DNA of 64,000 bases. It comes from Bursaphelenchus xylophilus. Taxonomy: Eukaryota; Nematoda; Chromadorea; Rhabditida; Aphelenchoididae. How positions within the stretch are numbered: position 1 is the first letter of the stretch; each line of letters starts with the position of its first letter. The stretch spans positions 2,909,501 to 2,973,500 of the forward strand of contig CAJFCV020000005.1 of NCBI GenBank assembly GCA_904066235.2, read 5' to 3'. Positions 1 through 12,741 of this stretch are shown here, piece after piece. Both the position numbers and the translations under genes were made by a program. Under the pieces are notes generated by a model, which ran no database searches, was not told the origin of the DNA, and worked only from the letters and a program-made list of their open reading frames with translations.

Positions 1-312
1 TGAATATTTGCCTACAATTGTTGTTCGTGTCCACATCCGAGGTTGATGAGACGGAAGGACTGTATCCTTTCTTTTCTGTTCTCCCTTCTCCGGAGGGGCA
101 ACTTCCTTTTATAGCCATGGCTCGGCTTCCAGAAGTTGTGGTGTTTCTTAATTCCCGCTGATTTCTTGGTACATTTCATGCCTTACAATTAATGTTGAAA
201 TTATGTCGATATTTTTGTTCTTCGTACGGTCTCCCTAGTCCCGCCCCCTTCTTTCTACATTGACTGGTTTCAAATTTCTTTAATTTCTTTATTTATCGCG
301 TTGTTCATGACA
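1..312 (-). repeat. LTR fragment, BEL/Pao-like
   Basis: This stretch matches the LTR at 14521-14886: both share a CTCCGGAGGGGCA block, TTTTATAGCC, a CCCGCCCCCTTCTT block and a GCG..GTTCRTGACA end. Read on the minus strand it begins TGTCATGAACAACGCG at 312, the TGTCRYGAAC start seen in the related copies. The other end runs off the window or is lost, and no coding part of the element is next to it. Confidence 0.5.
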
Positions 313-3300
313 TATAATTTACAGAGATCCAAAATTTGAAGAATTTTGCTTTCGACTTACTGCATATTTTACCACGAATCGCTTGCATATTCTATCCGTT
401 TTTTAAATGTGGAAGTTATTCTGACCACAGCCAGAGAAGCGTTTGCATTTTTACACCTGCAGTTATAATATATATTATATTTCTTTGTTTTGATGATTGG
501 AATGACCAATTTGAGGTTATTATATAATACATACATATAAACGGATCCCTCATGGCAATGCAACAAAATTAGACATTAGGCCGGGCCGGAGATTGCGGCC
601 CGGCCCGTGAGCCGAACATCTCGCTAATTTATTGTGGTATGTCAAAGACGGAGCCAATGAAAAAGCTCCAAGAAATTTTCAGTCTCAACGCCTTTAATTT
701 TATACATATATACACCGAATTTTCAAAAAATCAAAGCCTAGCCCGCAAATTCTGAAGAAATTTTGAGCATAGTGTTCTATACTCCGCCGATTTAGTTTGG
801 ACCAGTCTGATAACTCGAGAACGGTTACATATATGAACTCCATTCCTTCAACAAGTTTGATCACCAGTCTATTCTATGTTTAACAGTAGCAAAATATTTC
901 CTCTGCCTTATAAAGCCTATTGGCGACTATAGGCATTTCTCCAGTCTCCCTTTCCTTCCTCCATGCTTCAATTTCATCCCTACTTAATACTGTAGTGCAA
1001 TTTTTGCCCTTTGATTCCACCCACTTCTCAACTTTACATTTCCACTTTAATGACGTCCTTGTATGTTTATCGGACTTTATCCTACTGTTGCGCAACTCTC
1101 ACCAAGTTCTCCGAAGCTTACCATTCCCAACTTGACAGCTGATGTAGCGCACGTCAGACGGGCTTTTAATTTGAATTTTTTTTGTTCCTTTGCAAAGCGC
1201 TTCTCACACTAAAATAACCTTGAGGGCCTCTTGTCGTTCGTTTTTTAGTCCGAATTTTTTGGCGTTTTTGATCCGGAAGAAACGAAAGAGGAGGAGGAAC
1301 GGTTCAAAGAAAAATAAAAAATAAAGAAAACGGCTAATTTTGGTAAATGGCACTTTCAGGTGGTATTTACAGAGAGAGAAAAAACTCTGAAGACTGGCGA
1401 AATAAATTCTAATTATGTGGTTTGGGTTTTGACGGTACCGAATTTTTTGGTGAAATCCGGTTCAACCAAGAGATGTCATGGTATCTTTTGGTTGGAAGAG
1501 AACACATATATAGATCAATGTGAGACGCTTCGATTTTCACGGGCCATATATCAGAATCCTGAAAATTTGAGCTGGCGCTTTTCAGAGGATAATCGACCCG
1601 GGGCGTTTTCAAGTTTTTTTCAGGCTAGGCCCGGCTCTGCTTACTAAAACAAAAATTCAGATAATTGGTTAGAAAATCTACACTGGTGTTGCCCGTCCCC
1701 ATAAAACCTTGACTTGCAGTCTCTTTCAACTAGCCATGTCCTTGATTTGCCTTGAAAATATATAATTTTGGCCTCAACAAAATGCCCGGAATTTAGAATG
1801 TTAGTAAAACGACATATAAAACCTTTTTTTATGTAGTAGGGAACTGGTAGATCAACGAGAGCATGACAAGTCCAAAGGCGACTACAAATGAAGGTTTTGA
1901 AAAAGTGGGCCAGCGACCTATGGGTGTGGCTAGCCAGAAAATCAAAGAAAAAGGATTTTTACCCCTATTGTTCGGCCGCGAATTTTGGAAAACCAGTTGG
2001 GCTTGGGCCTATCAATTCAGCAAAATCTGAGCCTTTCAAGGGCCGTCAAGATACTCGACTATTTTTTGTCAACAATATTAGAGTACACGAAATTAGGAGA
2101 GTGGTCTGAAAAAAACACCTTTTTCATTGTACCTTTCCAAGCTTCCCTTGAAAAAAAACTTACGAAATTTTGTTTACCTTGCTTCTAATATCCAAAACAC
2201 CCAGCGATTGCAAATTTTCTACCCAAAAATCTCCGTTGCTTCTTTAACATTTTCATTAAAAGTGGTCGTTTAAAGTACCCCATACATCCATTACTTGGCT
2301 ATTTTTTTGCCGCTTTATTTCCTCTCACAAAAAGCCGAACATGTTCTATTTTGCGCAGGCTATTAACCGAAAAAAGCTCGCTGTAAAAAATCAGTGTGAC
2401 AGCAACAAAACCGGTGATAAATCTATGTTTAGCTCCACGAAGTCAGCTTAAAGCGCGCGAAATCTTCTTTACTGTATAACAACAAGATCATTGTTGTGCG
2501 AACTGGTCATCCATCGTCTTTTTTACACCTATTTTGAGCACTAAATTTTGGCTGTTTATTGCTAATAAAGTAGAATAATTATTACTATGATTAGCTCTTA
2601 TTGTTTTACCTTCCACCTCATCAATTTGGTGCGCCTCATCCTCTTTTTATGACTAATTATTTTTGTTACTAACCACCTCTTTTGCGACGATTGCTTTCGC
2701 ACCTTTGGATTTTCTGAAACGAAAGGCTTTTGGGGGATTTTCTTACTCATAATGACATAATAATCGGTCGAAAAAAGATGATTCTGCTGTCTGCTTAGTA
2801 GCCGATGGAATTGTTCTGGGATAATGGGGATTTTGCAGACTTTTTTTGTGCTTTTTTTTGTTAATCAAGGCTGTGGATAACAAAAGAAAAGTGACTTTAA
2901 AATTGTTTACGACCAACAGATTTGTTATCCATGAGTTGCTTTTGCAAATAAAACTCTTTATTTACGGTGCTCATATTTTGAATATTCTTGGCGAAAATTT
3001 GGGTTTAGCGTTTGTGTGGACAAAAATAATACTAAAGGTGATTTTGTTTCTGATCGCTCTTCTCATTCTTCGTACTCCTTTCTGATCAACGATTCTTGAA
3101 TATCTCGGCCAGTCTTGTAAATCGCGATTTAGAATTTTGAAAAGTTGTTTCGAGACCTACGCTCAATTTACGTTCAAGTTTTTAAGAAAATCCATTAGCC
3201 ATCTAACAAGCAATTTTCTTGTAAAATATACTTTGGTTTTGTCTTGATTTGGCATCCTCTCTGCAAAGATCTTTCAAAATCTCGACTAGTTTTGCTAGGC

Positions 3301-4135
3301 ACCATAAAAGGTTTATGGTCCAGAGCTTCGCAACACTTGCGTACAACCCCTTTCCGGGCACCCGACTTTTGCCGAAAAGAATTACTGTATCCTTGCGTAC
3401 TATGATAGAAATTTTGCGTTGACAGCTCCCTAGTATTGATAAATAGACAAATATGAAAAAATTCCGTCGAATTCATCCGTTTCCAAAGCTAAAAAATGTC
3501 GTCTTCAAAAAATGGTTTCTGAATCTTTAAAAATGCCTGGTTAACTTTTGATAAGTATTCAAGTGATTTGTAGATCTGGAAAATCAATTCACAACATCGA
3601 ACTGCGAAATCCATCGCTAGAATTTTCTGTTGTAAGCAAATATTGGCTGATTTCCAAACGTACCCGCAGAATCAACTTGGGTTTTCCAGCTGCCCGAAAA
3701 GAGGCTAACCGCCACGATCCAGAAACAACGTATACTCAAAATTAACACAATATCTGAACACTTTGCTAAATATTATCATCTCTGAACTCTTCCCTCATTT
3801 GGAAAACTTCTCGTTTTTCAAATTTTGAAACCCTCCCAAAATGACGTATCTGTTCCTCAGACTCATTTTCATTACCTTCTCCTTCCAATCAATGTGTCAT
3901 GGCGCATCTCACGGAATCCCTTTACCTGCAGAGCTTGTTCCGCGACCCCGTAACCCTTCTCCAAATGACTCACGGATTCTTCTTTTCGTAATGACGTCAC
4001 ACGTTGTTTCCATTTTCGTATTCCTTCCCCATTTTTAGGGTTAAGGATCCAGAAGCGACAGGAAGCGGGGAAGATTGACACGGCTACGTCTGGAAAATTC
4101 ATTTCGAGAGGCGCGCTAATTCCGGAGTGGACGCC
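313..4135. other. Gene-less region with degenerate repeats
   Basis: I see no convincing gene here. Short open frames occur on both strands but have no domain, signal peptide or matching splice sites. GC-rich GGCCCGGCCCG matter at 575-608 resembles the core of the hAT-type MITE at 22240. Around 3050-3170 there is a worn piece of the dispersed CAAGGGAAGTACC repeat family (words such as AATATCTCGGC). A 71-codon hydrophilic minus frame at 880-1095 could be a transposon remnant, but nothing supports it further. Confidence 0.5.
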
Positions 4136-6902
4136 ATGATCCGCACCGTCCTCATATGCGGCGTGCTGGGCGCTGTGCACGCGCAGCAGGGCATGTGGGT
4201 GAGTTGGGGGAGAGGGCTGAAAATTCGGGCTAGGGTTACTGTAATTTTAAGGTAAAAACTTTTTTTTTGAAAAATGATTTTTTTAGGATTTTTTTGTGTC
4301 AAAAAAACATTTTTTTTTTGAGTTTTGCCATGTCTAAAAATTCAAAGTAAAAAATGCCATAGATCACAAATACTAAAACTTTCAATTTTCCTACACTTTC
4401 CAGGAATATGACTACCCAATGTTTCCTCAGTTCCGTTTCCGGCCAGCCGAGCCTGGTCCACTTTTCGCCAATCCTCCTCCACCGCCTGGGGCATTCCAAC
4501 CACCACCGATCAACTTGTTAAATCCTGGCCAGCCAGGAGTCAAGCCGGTTCATCGATTGTCCGCAGCTACCTACAGAAGCGGAGATTTGACTAGAACTCG
4601 TAAGGATTTTAGGATTTCTTGAGGATTACAGTGTTATGTGGCCCCATCAGTCTGTCGGGAAAATAGAGAGCGCTCTGTCGGATCGAAAATGAATTGTGTC
4701 AAGTCAAAATTAAATTTGTTTTGACTTCAGCGACGCGATGGGCGCAGCGACCGGCGCTCACTATTTTCCCGACAGACTGATATTTCCTCACAAGGGAAGT
4801 TCTCGCGGTGTAACTCTCATATTTCTTATAAATTTTGCACAAGTCAAGACCTCAAATCGTGTAACAGTTCTGGAAAAATTTGGGTTGTGCTTTACAGAAG
4901 CCGGAAATTGATTCTTAATAGGACGGTCGTGCTTTTTGGAAAACATAAAGTTGAAATTTGAATTTTTTTCAATTGATAAGCGCGAAAAAAAGGTATCAAA
5001 TTGTAGACTAACAGCTGCTTCCATTGGGTTGTGCAGTAAGTTCGTTCTATTTTTTTATTGCTTTGGTTTGCCAATTTTCAAAAAAAGCTAAAAGCACAGT
5101 TTTGTAGATGAGAAAAAACTGTATCAAATAAAAATATACCCTTTGCCGAACAACAAACAATCCTTGTAAAAGAAAGCAATCGAAAAATAGAACGAACTTA
5201 CTGCACAACCCAAGGCAAAACACAAGCTAAAAATGAAGCGCACGTATTCGAAACCTCAACCTTTTTTGCCAATTTTTGTCTTTGATCACCTTCCCTTTTT
5301 TGACCTTGATCTTGCTCTGCTTTTCAGCCTATGCCAAATCCTTGGAAGCTGGTGATCTTGATAGTCTGCTGGCCAGACTAGTCACCAAACTCCCACAAAT
5401 TGCGGAGAAAATGCTGAACAAACGGGATGGAGATGAAAACGGGAACTTTGAGCCTTGGAAAATGCCTGATTCGTTTAAAAAACCAAAGCCACAAGCCTCG
5501 GAACCCGCGGCCGTCATCAATTCTATGCCCAGTAAGGATATGATATTTTTATGCGTTTTTAAACGTATTTCCATTGTGCTGTTCGTATTTTACACTTCAT
5601 TTAGATCTTCACTTAAATTCAAGCGTCGTTTTTTCAGCTCCTCGAGGGCTGTTTTCGTTCGACCGCTTGTTGAGTGCTTTCACGGGCAGTGGCCTCGGTT
5701 CAGAGAGGGCTCAAGTGTCCGAAAACAAGGACGGATCCGCCGAGAAGATCGAAAAGGAAGCCGAATTCGACATGGAGAAGATCAGAGGGATCCCGATTCA
5801 GAAGGTAAGAGAGAATGAGAAACATAATGGCTGAAACACATTCAAATCACAAGAGGGATCGAAATGTGAGGGCGAAAAAAATAGTGTAACCTACAGCGAC
5901 GGACCGGATCCAGTGGCAAAAATCTTACCATTTTGCTTCCGGAAAGTATCAAAAATGTGGCAAAATGCCTCACTCTCCAACTCAGAAAAAACTCCGTTTT
6001 GAAGGGTTCCTAACAAAAAGAGCGGGCGCGCTTTTAAGATCGAAGTTTTTTGGCTTGGAGAGGGAGGTATTTTGCCAAATTTTCTATACCTCCCGGAAGC
6101 AAAATGGCACGTTTTTTGCCACTGGACTGTAGCAAAATCACACTGGAAGGTTCAATGCCAGATTTTAGCTGACGCCTTGCCGAATCGAACGTATACATTT
6201 TGGTCGAAATCAACTGAAAGCTTGAATGTTTTGGTGTGAAAAGTTTCATTTCTTTGCTGGAGAAAGTAATGGTTTTATAAAAAAACTTTTTGCAAGCAAA
6301 GCTAGTGACCAAAACGGGGTTCTTTCTCTGTCCGTTCTCTCGATTTCCCGTATTTTCTCGCCTTCAAGATTGTTGAATATCTCGGCTGCTCCTGCAAGAT
6401 GCGAGCAGAAATTTTAGGAAATTGTAAATGGTTTAGACGCTAGGCCTGCACGAAATTTAGTCTATCCCCCTTTTTCGCTGCAGCTTCATTCCTTTACAAC
6501 TCGCTTTATCTCCAATTCCAGGACATGGACCCTCTTCCATCCCACGTTGCCATTGACGAAGTGATGGTGCCTTCGCAATCCAACGAGAACTCCGTAGATG
6601 AGAATGGCTCTCACGAATTCATCGACCTTTCACATCACTTCGACACAACTGAAGCCCCCAAAGCCGAACCCACCACAGAGTCTTCGACCACAGCAAATCC
6701 GGCCGACAATCTGTTGGGCTCTTTGTTGACGGGCAAGTTCGAGAAAATCAATTGGATGGACTCCATTTTTGGGCATAAAAACGAAAAAACGGAGGGAAAT
6801 GCGTTGAGTGGAATTCTGGGAGGGACCGGGGAGTTCGGCGGCCTCAGCCAGTTTCTGGGATCGGCCATGGATTCGCCTGGCAATGACTCGGTTCGAGAGT
6901 AA
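4136..6902 (+). CDS. Secreted proline-rich orphan protein, 5 exons
   Basis: Exons 4136-4198, 4404-4599, 5328-5531, 5638-5804 and 6522-6902 join in frame (phases 0,1,1,0) to give 336 residues. The chosen ATG opens a signal peptide (MIRTVLICGVLGAVHA). Exon 2 is rich in proline and aromatic residues (FPQFRFRP, then a PPPPPG run). Exon 3 is a charged helical part with a dibasic KR site; exons 4 and 5 are acidic and rich in Ser, Thr and Asn with short hydrophobic patches (SLLTG, SILGG). All donors are GTRAG type and acceptors are TTTCAG or TTCCAG. AATAAA at 7023-7028 is a likely poly(A) signal. I recognise no family; it could be an extracellular matrix or pharyngeal/cuticle-associated protein, but that is a guess. 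Introns 2 and 4 carry MITEs. I am confident in the gene, not in its function. Confidence 0.75.
4647..4780. mobile_element. MITE family B (TCAGTCTGTCGG)
   Basis: A 134-bp element in intron 2 of the secreted proline-rich gene. It has perfect terminal inverted repeats, TCAGTCTGTCGGGAAAATAG at the left and its complement at the right. Other copies are at 44484 and 45064, with pieces at 36807 and about 54300. At 44484 the flanks are TA/TA, which suggests a Tc1/mariner-type mobiliser. Confidence 0.75.
5024..5213. mobile_element. Mariner-like MITE
   Basis: A 190-bp element with terminal inverted repeats of about 31 bp: TTGGGTTGTGCAGTAAG at the left and the exact complement ending at 5213. It has no coding capacity and lies in intron 2 of the secreted proline-rich gene. 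The TTGGGTTG start resembles mariner-type ends. Confidence 0.75.
5894..6129. mobile_element. MITE family A, copy 1
   Basis: Starts CAGCGACGGACCGGATCCAG after TA and ends near ..GCCACTGGACTG before TA. The two halves are imperfect inverted repeats. About 12 bases are missing from the right terminus compared with the copy at 46405. It lies in intron 4 of the secreted proline-rich gene. Confidence 0.7.
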
Positions 6903-8113
6903 ATGCATGGAGCAAAGAAATCTCATCACGTTTTCGTGGATATTCCAATTCTTGTTGCAGCTGCGGCCAAATTCAGCATAAATTATTCGATAAACCCGTG
7001 TAATATAGATAAGAACTATGATAATAAACTTTTTCATATTGTTTCTGGAAATTTTTTTTTGTTGAAGAGCAAGTTGATCAAGAATACGTGAAGCGAGCAA
7101 ATAATTTTCTAATAAGGAAAATTGTTCAATTGGGGGCATTTTTGCTTGAAGTAAACAAGAAGGGAGAAAGATTAATTTTTGAAAGTCTTAACCAACGATT
7201 TTCATTTGCAAAGTTGCCAGAAAATTTTCTTCCCACCTCTTATCGCGGGAACCGCTGGGTCTGGAACCTTGAAATTTGGCATACAAACACTCCGGGACAA
7301 TTGAACACCATACCCCAAAAGTCATATCACTTGAAGCATTTGCCACATTTGCAAAAGGCAAAAAACGGGATGACAAAGATTGTGTCGGAGTGTTTCTATG
7401 CCAAATTTCAAGGTTCTAGGTCCACCGGTTTCAGAGTAAAAAGTGCCACAACTAGGTGTAAAGAAAATTTGGTCGATGGACCATATACTTCTCCTCAATT
7501 GAAGACCTTTTCTGTGAATCTACTTCTTGAAATACAAAATTTCAGCCTTCAAATTTTATACTGCAAACTTTCGCTATTAAATCTTTTAGCCACCCAGACA
7601 AAATTTTTAACGATAAGTAATCCTTAGAATTTGCTACCACCTCAATTAAGTCATTCCCTTGAACAAATAAGGTCAAAAAGTTCCTGAGAACCCATGTTTT
7701 TTCAGTCTCCCAGACTTCCTTGTAAGGTCATCGCGTGCTTTGTAAACTTTACACTTCAAAAAATGTATCGAAAACATTTATCAAACCCGATCAATCAAGA
7801 GAAAGGCAACTTTATTTAAGGACGTTGAGCAAAATACAAGTTCATTCTTTGTATTTTACTACAGCTGTTATACTATCATACGTAAATTTTGGCGTTATTT
7901 CAGTAAAAAAAAATTAAAAATTTTGGTCTAATTACAAGTAGAAGATTGCAATTCCGAGAGAACAAAGTTGGCTCGCTGATGGGAAAACAGCTAACCCTCG
8001 AGCTCCATAAATAAGAGACTCCCACTACAACGGACGTAGTCTAAACACGCCGTTGATCACTTGCATCGCCTCAATCCATTTGTGTTGCTTTTTTCGAAAG
8101 TGAAGGAAATACG
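6903..8113. other. Intergenic region with a palindrome
   Basis: No gene is supported. The one long plus frame (7088-7627) runs through an inverted repeat: arms of about 34 bp at 7262-7295 and 7386-7420 share the core CCTTGAAATTTGGCAT in opposite orientation. That makes a hairpin element more likely than a gene. CATAAATAAG at about 8004-8016 is a possible TATA-like element for the dehydrogenase downstream. Confidence 0.5.
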
Positions 8114-9686
8114 ATGGCTTCGCAGGTTCGGAATACTGGGTAAGTCTAAGAGTTACTTTTCAATAGTTTTAACGATGGCTTAACATGAATAAAAAATCAT
8201 GTTTGTTGGGGACGTTCCCATGTTCTACGCTTAAATTTTTTTATTTTGCATACGTTTAAGCCTGCAGGGTTGAAACCTAGTGCGACTTTTGTAATGCGAA
8301 GTGTGAACTTACTTCGAATACTGGTTTTTCAAGCTGGGGTAATGAATCTGTAGCGTCCGTCTCGAATTTGTTTGCCTTCTTTGGAAACATAAATGTAGGC
8401 ACACGCGTACGTCTATTTTTGATCATTTTAAAAGCGTTTATAAATTTTTGGCGCTACGACTTTTCGGGTCAGCCACAGTTCGGGTCACTGTAGCCGACCA
8501 CAAAAGTCGGTACGCGGATTTTTCCAAGGGCATCATTTTGCCAAAGTTGTAATCCATATAACATAAATTCTTACTGCAAAAATATTACAAACTTTGCAAT
8601 TTTATGGTTTCAGGTTCTTCAAAAACAAGACCGTTTTCATTTCCGGCGGATCACGCGGCATTGGCCTAGCGATTGCCAAGAAATTGGCCGCAGATGGCGC
8701 CAATATTGTGCTAGCCGCAAAGACCGCCGTGCCCCATCCAAAATTGCCTGGGACGATTTACACCGCCGCAAAAGAGGTTGAGGAAGCCGGTGGAAAATGT
8801 TTGCCATGTGTGGTCGATATTCGATTCGAAGATCAAGTAAAACAAGCGGTTGCTGACACTGTTAAGACATTTGGAGGGATTGATATTTTGATCAATAACG
8901 CGTCGGCGATTCATGTTGCCGGAACAGAGAGTTGCAGCATGAAGTGGTTCGATCTTATGCATGACATCAACACAAGAGGAACTTTTATGCTGTAAGTGTT
9001 TTATTTTGCTCAAAATTCTTTTTAGTATTGTGTTTAAAAACTCGATTGGTCTTACTTAAAAATCCCGAAAAATGACTTTTCTAACACCTGAAAATTTCAG
9101 TTCCAAATACTGCATCCCACACCTCAAAAAGTCCTCCCACCCCCACATCCTCAACCTCAGTCCTCCGCTGACTATGGACCCGGTTTGGTTCGCCAATTCG
9201 GTCGCCTACACCATGGCCAAATACGGAATGAGTATGTGTGTGCTGGGGATGTCCAGCGAGTTCAAAGACGACGGAATCGCCGTCAATGCATTGTGGCCGA
9301 GGACCTGGATATGGACCGCGGCGGTCGGAAACATCTTGGCCTCCGATGCGGAGGATGTGAAGCTCAGCAGAAGGCCGGAGATTTGCGCGGACGCGGCATA
9401 CGTAATGCTTTCAAAAGAGAGCAAAAAATACACCGGAAACTTTGCCATTGATGATGACGTGCTTCGAGAGTACGGAGTCAAAGACTTTGGCGGATATTCG
9501 TATGATCCAAGTAAGCAAATTTTTTTCGATTCTTTCTTCTACCATTTCTTTAAAATCGTAGTTACTTCTGAATTATGGTAGCTTAAAATTTTATTTGTTC
9601 ACTTCAAATTTTAATTTTCAGACCACGAGCTTATGCTGGACGGCTTTTTGCCAGGTGTGGTGCCCGGTACGCGAGCTAAACTGTAA
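8114..9686 (+). CDS. HSDL2/DHS-6-like short-chain dehydrogenase
   Basis: Exons 8114-8139, 8614-8991, 9101-9510 and 9622-9686 join in frame to 292 residues. It is a classical Rossmann-fold SDR closest in my knowledge to animal HSDL2: the cofactor motif SGGSRGIG is at residues 19-26, AAKTAVPHPKLPGTIYTAA follows as in HSDL2, then NNASA near 110, Ser155, and YTMAK with Tyr171 and Lys175 as the catalytic pair. The last three residues are AKL, a peroxisomal PTS1-type signal, so I infer a peroxisomal NAD(P)-dependent oxidoreductase of lipid metabolism; the substrate is unknown. Vertebrate HSDL2 also has a C-terminal SCP2 sterol-carrier domain, which is absent here. AATAAA at 9754-9759 fits a poly(A) signal. 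The LTR retrotransposon starts 138 bp past the stop. Confidence 0.9.
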
Positions 9687-9823
9687 ATCATCAGGACGGA
9701 TTCATCTTCTAAAAATCTTGCATTTACATATGTATTTATATGGAACTTGTAATAATAAAAGCCATTTAAAAACAGTCATTCTCCACTTATGTTCATACCA
9801 AACTGTATTCTTTCATAAAAGAT

Positions 9824-10197
9824 AGTACAGCCGTGAGGCGTTTGGACCGCCGCCGAGTCCCGAAGCGATCAGATTGACAGCATTGGCATTCCGTCGCAAG
9901 CCGTGGAAATGGGAATTATGGGGACAATCAGGACAGTGGATTGGATGGACACGTAGGAGAAGGCCGAGAAGAGTCGAGGACCGCTCGGGCCAGAGGATTC
10001 ACCAGTGATATTAGATCCGATTGATATTCGTTTATACTATTGTAGTCGGGTTTGAGGTGATAAAGCGTGTATTGTTGATTGTCGGGAATTGTTGGTTGTG
10101 TTGAGGATTTTAGGAACACGTCGAGGGATTTATCCTGAGACTCTTCCGGCTGAACGGTGTCCGAGCCTGTGAGCGAGGAACCGGGTATTTCAGTAGT
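9824..10197 (+). repeat. 5' LTR
   Basis: It begins AGTACAGCCGTGAGGCG and ends CAGTAGT, and matches 13287-13660 over its whole length with only scattered substitutions. The insertion is therefore not brand new, yet still clearly alignable. Confidence 0.85.
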
Positions 10198-10215
10198 TGG
10201 CGACCACGGAGGCGT
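10198..10215 (+). promoter_or_regulatory. Primer-binding site
   Basis: TGGCGACCACGG begins at the first base after the left LTR. The leading TGG is complementary to a tRNA CCA end. I cannot name the tRNA from memory. Confidence 0.6.
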
Positions 10216-10983
10216 TGCCACATCAAAGTTCGTGGACCTCGCGTGAGAATTTCCCAAGGAACTCTAAGTAATTCCGAGGGAAAAAGGTCTGTGCCATAAG
10301 CGAAAGCGGCCGACCTAAAAGTCAATCACTTCCTAATAATAAGGTCGTTGATTTGACGCTGGGTTTTCACTCAAAATTCGTGAAAAATCCAGCTCCGCAG
10401 AGCCCTTCAAAATTCAGGTAACTCTGTCGGAACAGCGTTGAGTCCATCAAGATTCGGACAATAAAACGGCTGTAGATCTAAAAAAGGAATAGATCTAACG
10501 AGGTGAAGCTATTCTTCCCCGATTCTGGACGAATTTCCTTCAAATTTTGGGAAAATTCGCACCTTGACCTAGTACAATATAAAGTCTAGTGTCTAAGTGA
10601 TTATTACCGAACTCTTCGACGATTTAGAGTTGAAGTCGGTCGTGTTGAAGGTGTACACCGGAGAAATCGGCGTAATTTTGAGGAATTTTTGGGTAAATTT
10701 GAGCTTTTACCTTATTTTAGGTATCAAATTAGTTGTGATTATAATTCTTTGAAGGAAGGGAATTTTGTTGTGCTTTTGGGTTTTTATTAAACAATATTGT
10801 GCTCGTGACGTGTTGTACCTTCTGTCTCGCGTGAAACTTTTGAATTTCTTCGAGAATTTTGATCCGATATTACCCTTGATTGTTCCAGGTTCCGAGCTTG
10901 ATCGTTCCAAGTTCCAATAGACGTCTCCACCTGAGCCAGAGCAATAACCACCAGCCAGATTAGGTAAGTCTTTCACATTTGTT

Positions 10984-12741
10984 GTGCAACGTTTAGGGAT
11001 GGCAAAAGGGGACCAAAATTTGAGTGAAGGCGCAGCAGGAATAGAGGCGCTTAGAGAGGAGCTGAAAACTAGCAATGAGGCAGCAAATCAGCGCCAAGAA
11101 GCGTTAGGAAAAACGTTGGCGGCGCTGATGGACAAAATTAGCGTATTTTCGGGCACCGCGGCTCCACCAAAAACGGAGAATTCTCCCTCAAGTTCTGAAG
11201 AGAGACCTAAAACTGATTTTGCTGAGCTGATGCTCTTGGAAATGAGGTTGCCAACCTTGACGGGCAGGGAAAAAGCAAGTGAAATCAACAGTTTCCTGTA
11301 TAAATTTAAAGTAGGGGCGAGAAATCTTCCTTCATCAGAGAAAGAGGGATCTTCTTGAGTCCAAACTGGCACATCAAGCATTGAGAATTTGGGAACATTG
11401 CAAAATGGCAGCGGGTGACAGGGAATTTGAAGAGATTTTTGATAATTTTGAAAGCGAAGTGAAGAGTCGCATCTCCGATACTAGAGACTGGTCGGCGATA
11501 TTTTTGAAGCCTTTCTTTCGCAGACACGACTTGCACATGCGTGATTATGCGGATAGGATTATGGACCTTACAGTGCGCGCATTCGCAGGGGCACCCAAAG
11601 AGATTCTTGAGCGACAAATGATAGCGAAATTTTTGAGCGGCGTAAATCATAAGGAAGTTGGAATTGCATTAGCAGCCGAAAAGCATAAAAATTTGCCATT
11701 TGAGGAGATGGTTAAGATAGCGATTAATGTGTATGATTATAGCCAAGGAAACGTGTGCCGACCTCAACAGCAGCAAGCATTCGACAATGGGAACGACTTC
11801 ATTGATCCTCCTGCAGCGCATCTAAGTGGGTTTTGGGACATTCCGACTCAGAATAATCGGCCGACTCCTCAATCAACGGGTGGAAACATCAGTCCAAATG
11901 CAAATCAACATCAGGATTTTCACCGCCCCGGCCTGCAATAAACTCGCGCAAGCCAGAGCCGGGTAAAAAGAGCAACAGTTTTATTGCGCGACCCCTATGT
12001 CAGTATTGCGATGGAGGAAAACATTTGATAAAGGATTGCGATAAACGAAAAGATTATTTGGGAGAGCTGAGAAAGAAGGCATTAGCAGCTCGGGTGAGTT
12101 ATAAAGCGAATAGAGCACCTAGCAACATCATTTCATATGGTGCAGTGAAGCAAGAAGCGAAAGAAAATCCTGGGGATAAAGTTATCGGAAACTTCACGGT
12201 AAATAAAATTGAGAATCTGACAGAAACATCCGAACAGAAATCATCTGTCACGTGCTCAAATCTTGAGAAATTGGGTACAAGTAACGAGGAATTTGAATTC
12301 GGGGATCTTGCGACATTATTCGTTGAGCCAGTGGTTGCGAGCCTATCCTCAAAGGTCCACCCACAGACAGACTACACGTTGGAGTTGTCAAAATCTGCGT
12401 TTATGAGTTGGAAGCGCGAGAATAAGGGAAAAATTCCGAGTTTTGAGGAGATCTTGGAAGATTCCATATACGAAAAATGGTTTAATGCTAGTGACCTTGA
12501 GATCAACTGTTCGAAAATCAGTGTAGATATCGCGAAGGAAGATACTTTCGAAGGTTTTGAGAAGAGAAAGGAGCTTTCGACAGAATTTGTTCCAAGAGTC
12601 GATCAAAATATTCAAATTTCCGATAATTGCCTAAAGGATAATATGTTTCTGGAGTCATTTCCCCTGCTAAAGGCTGCAAGTTTAAGTTCTTGGAGGAAAA
12701 TCGCGGGTTCAATGATAATTTCGACAAAAAGAACTCGATAG
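10984..12741 (+). pseudogene. Broken retrotransposon gag
   Basis: A capsid-like gag runs in three pieces: 10984-11358 in one frame, about 11351-11941 in the next (ESKLAHQALRIWEHCK onward), and about 11932-12741 back in the first. The frame slips near 11340-11355 and near 11925-11935. Shortly after the second slip a CCHC zinc knuckle (CQYCDGGKHLIKDC) is read at about 11998-12039. A third slip near 12680 would join a further frame (to 13022) with a hydrophobic segment. With three breaks this copy is almost certainly inactive, unless sequencing errors explain them. Confidence 0.75.

Noticed and set aside
3841..4038. Plus frame with a signal-peptide-like start (MTYLFLRLIFITFSF)
   Set aside because: No donor links it to the downstream gene in frame, and the ATG at 4136 gives a better signal peptide with a matching intron.
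7088..7627. 179-codon plus frame after the secreted proline-rich gene
   Set aside because: It runs through both arms of an inverted repeat and has no domain or splice support.
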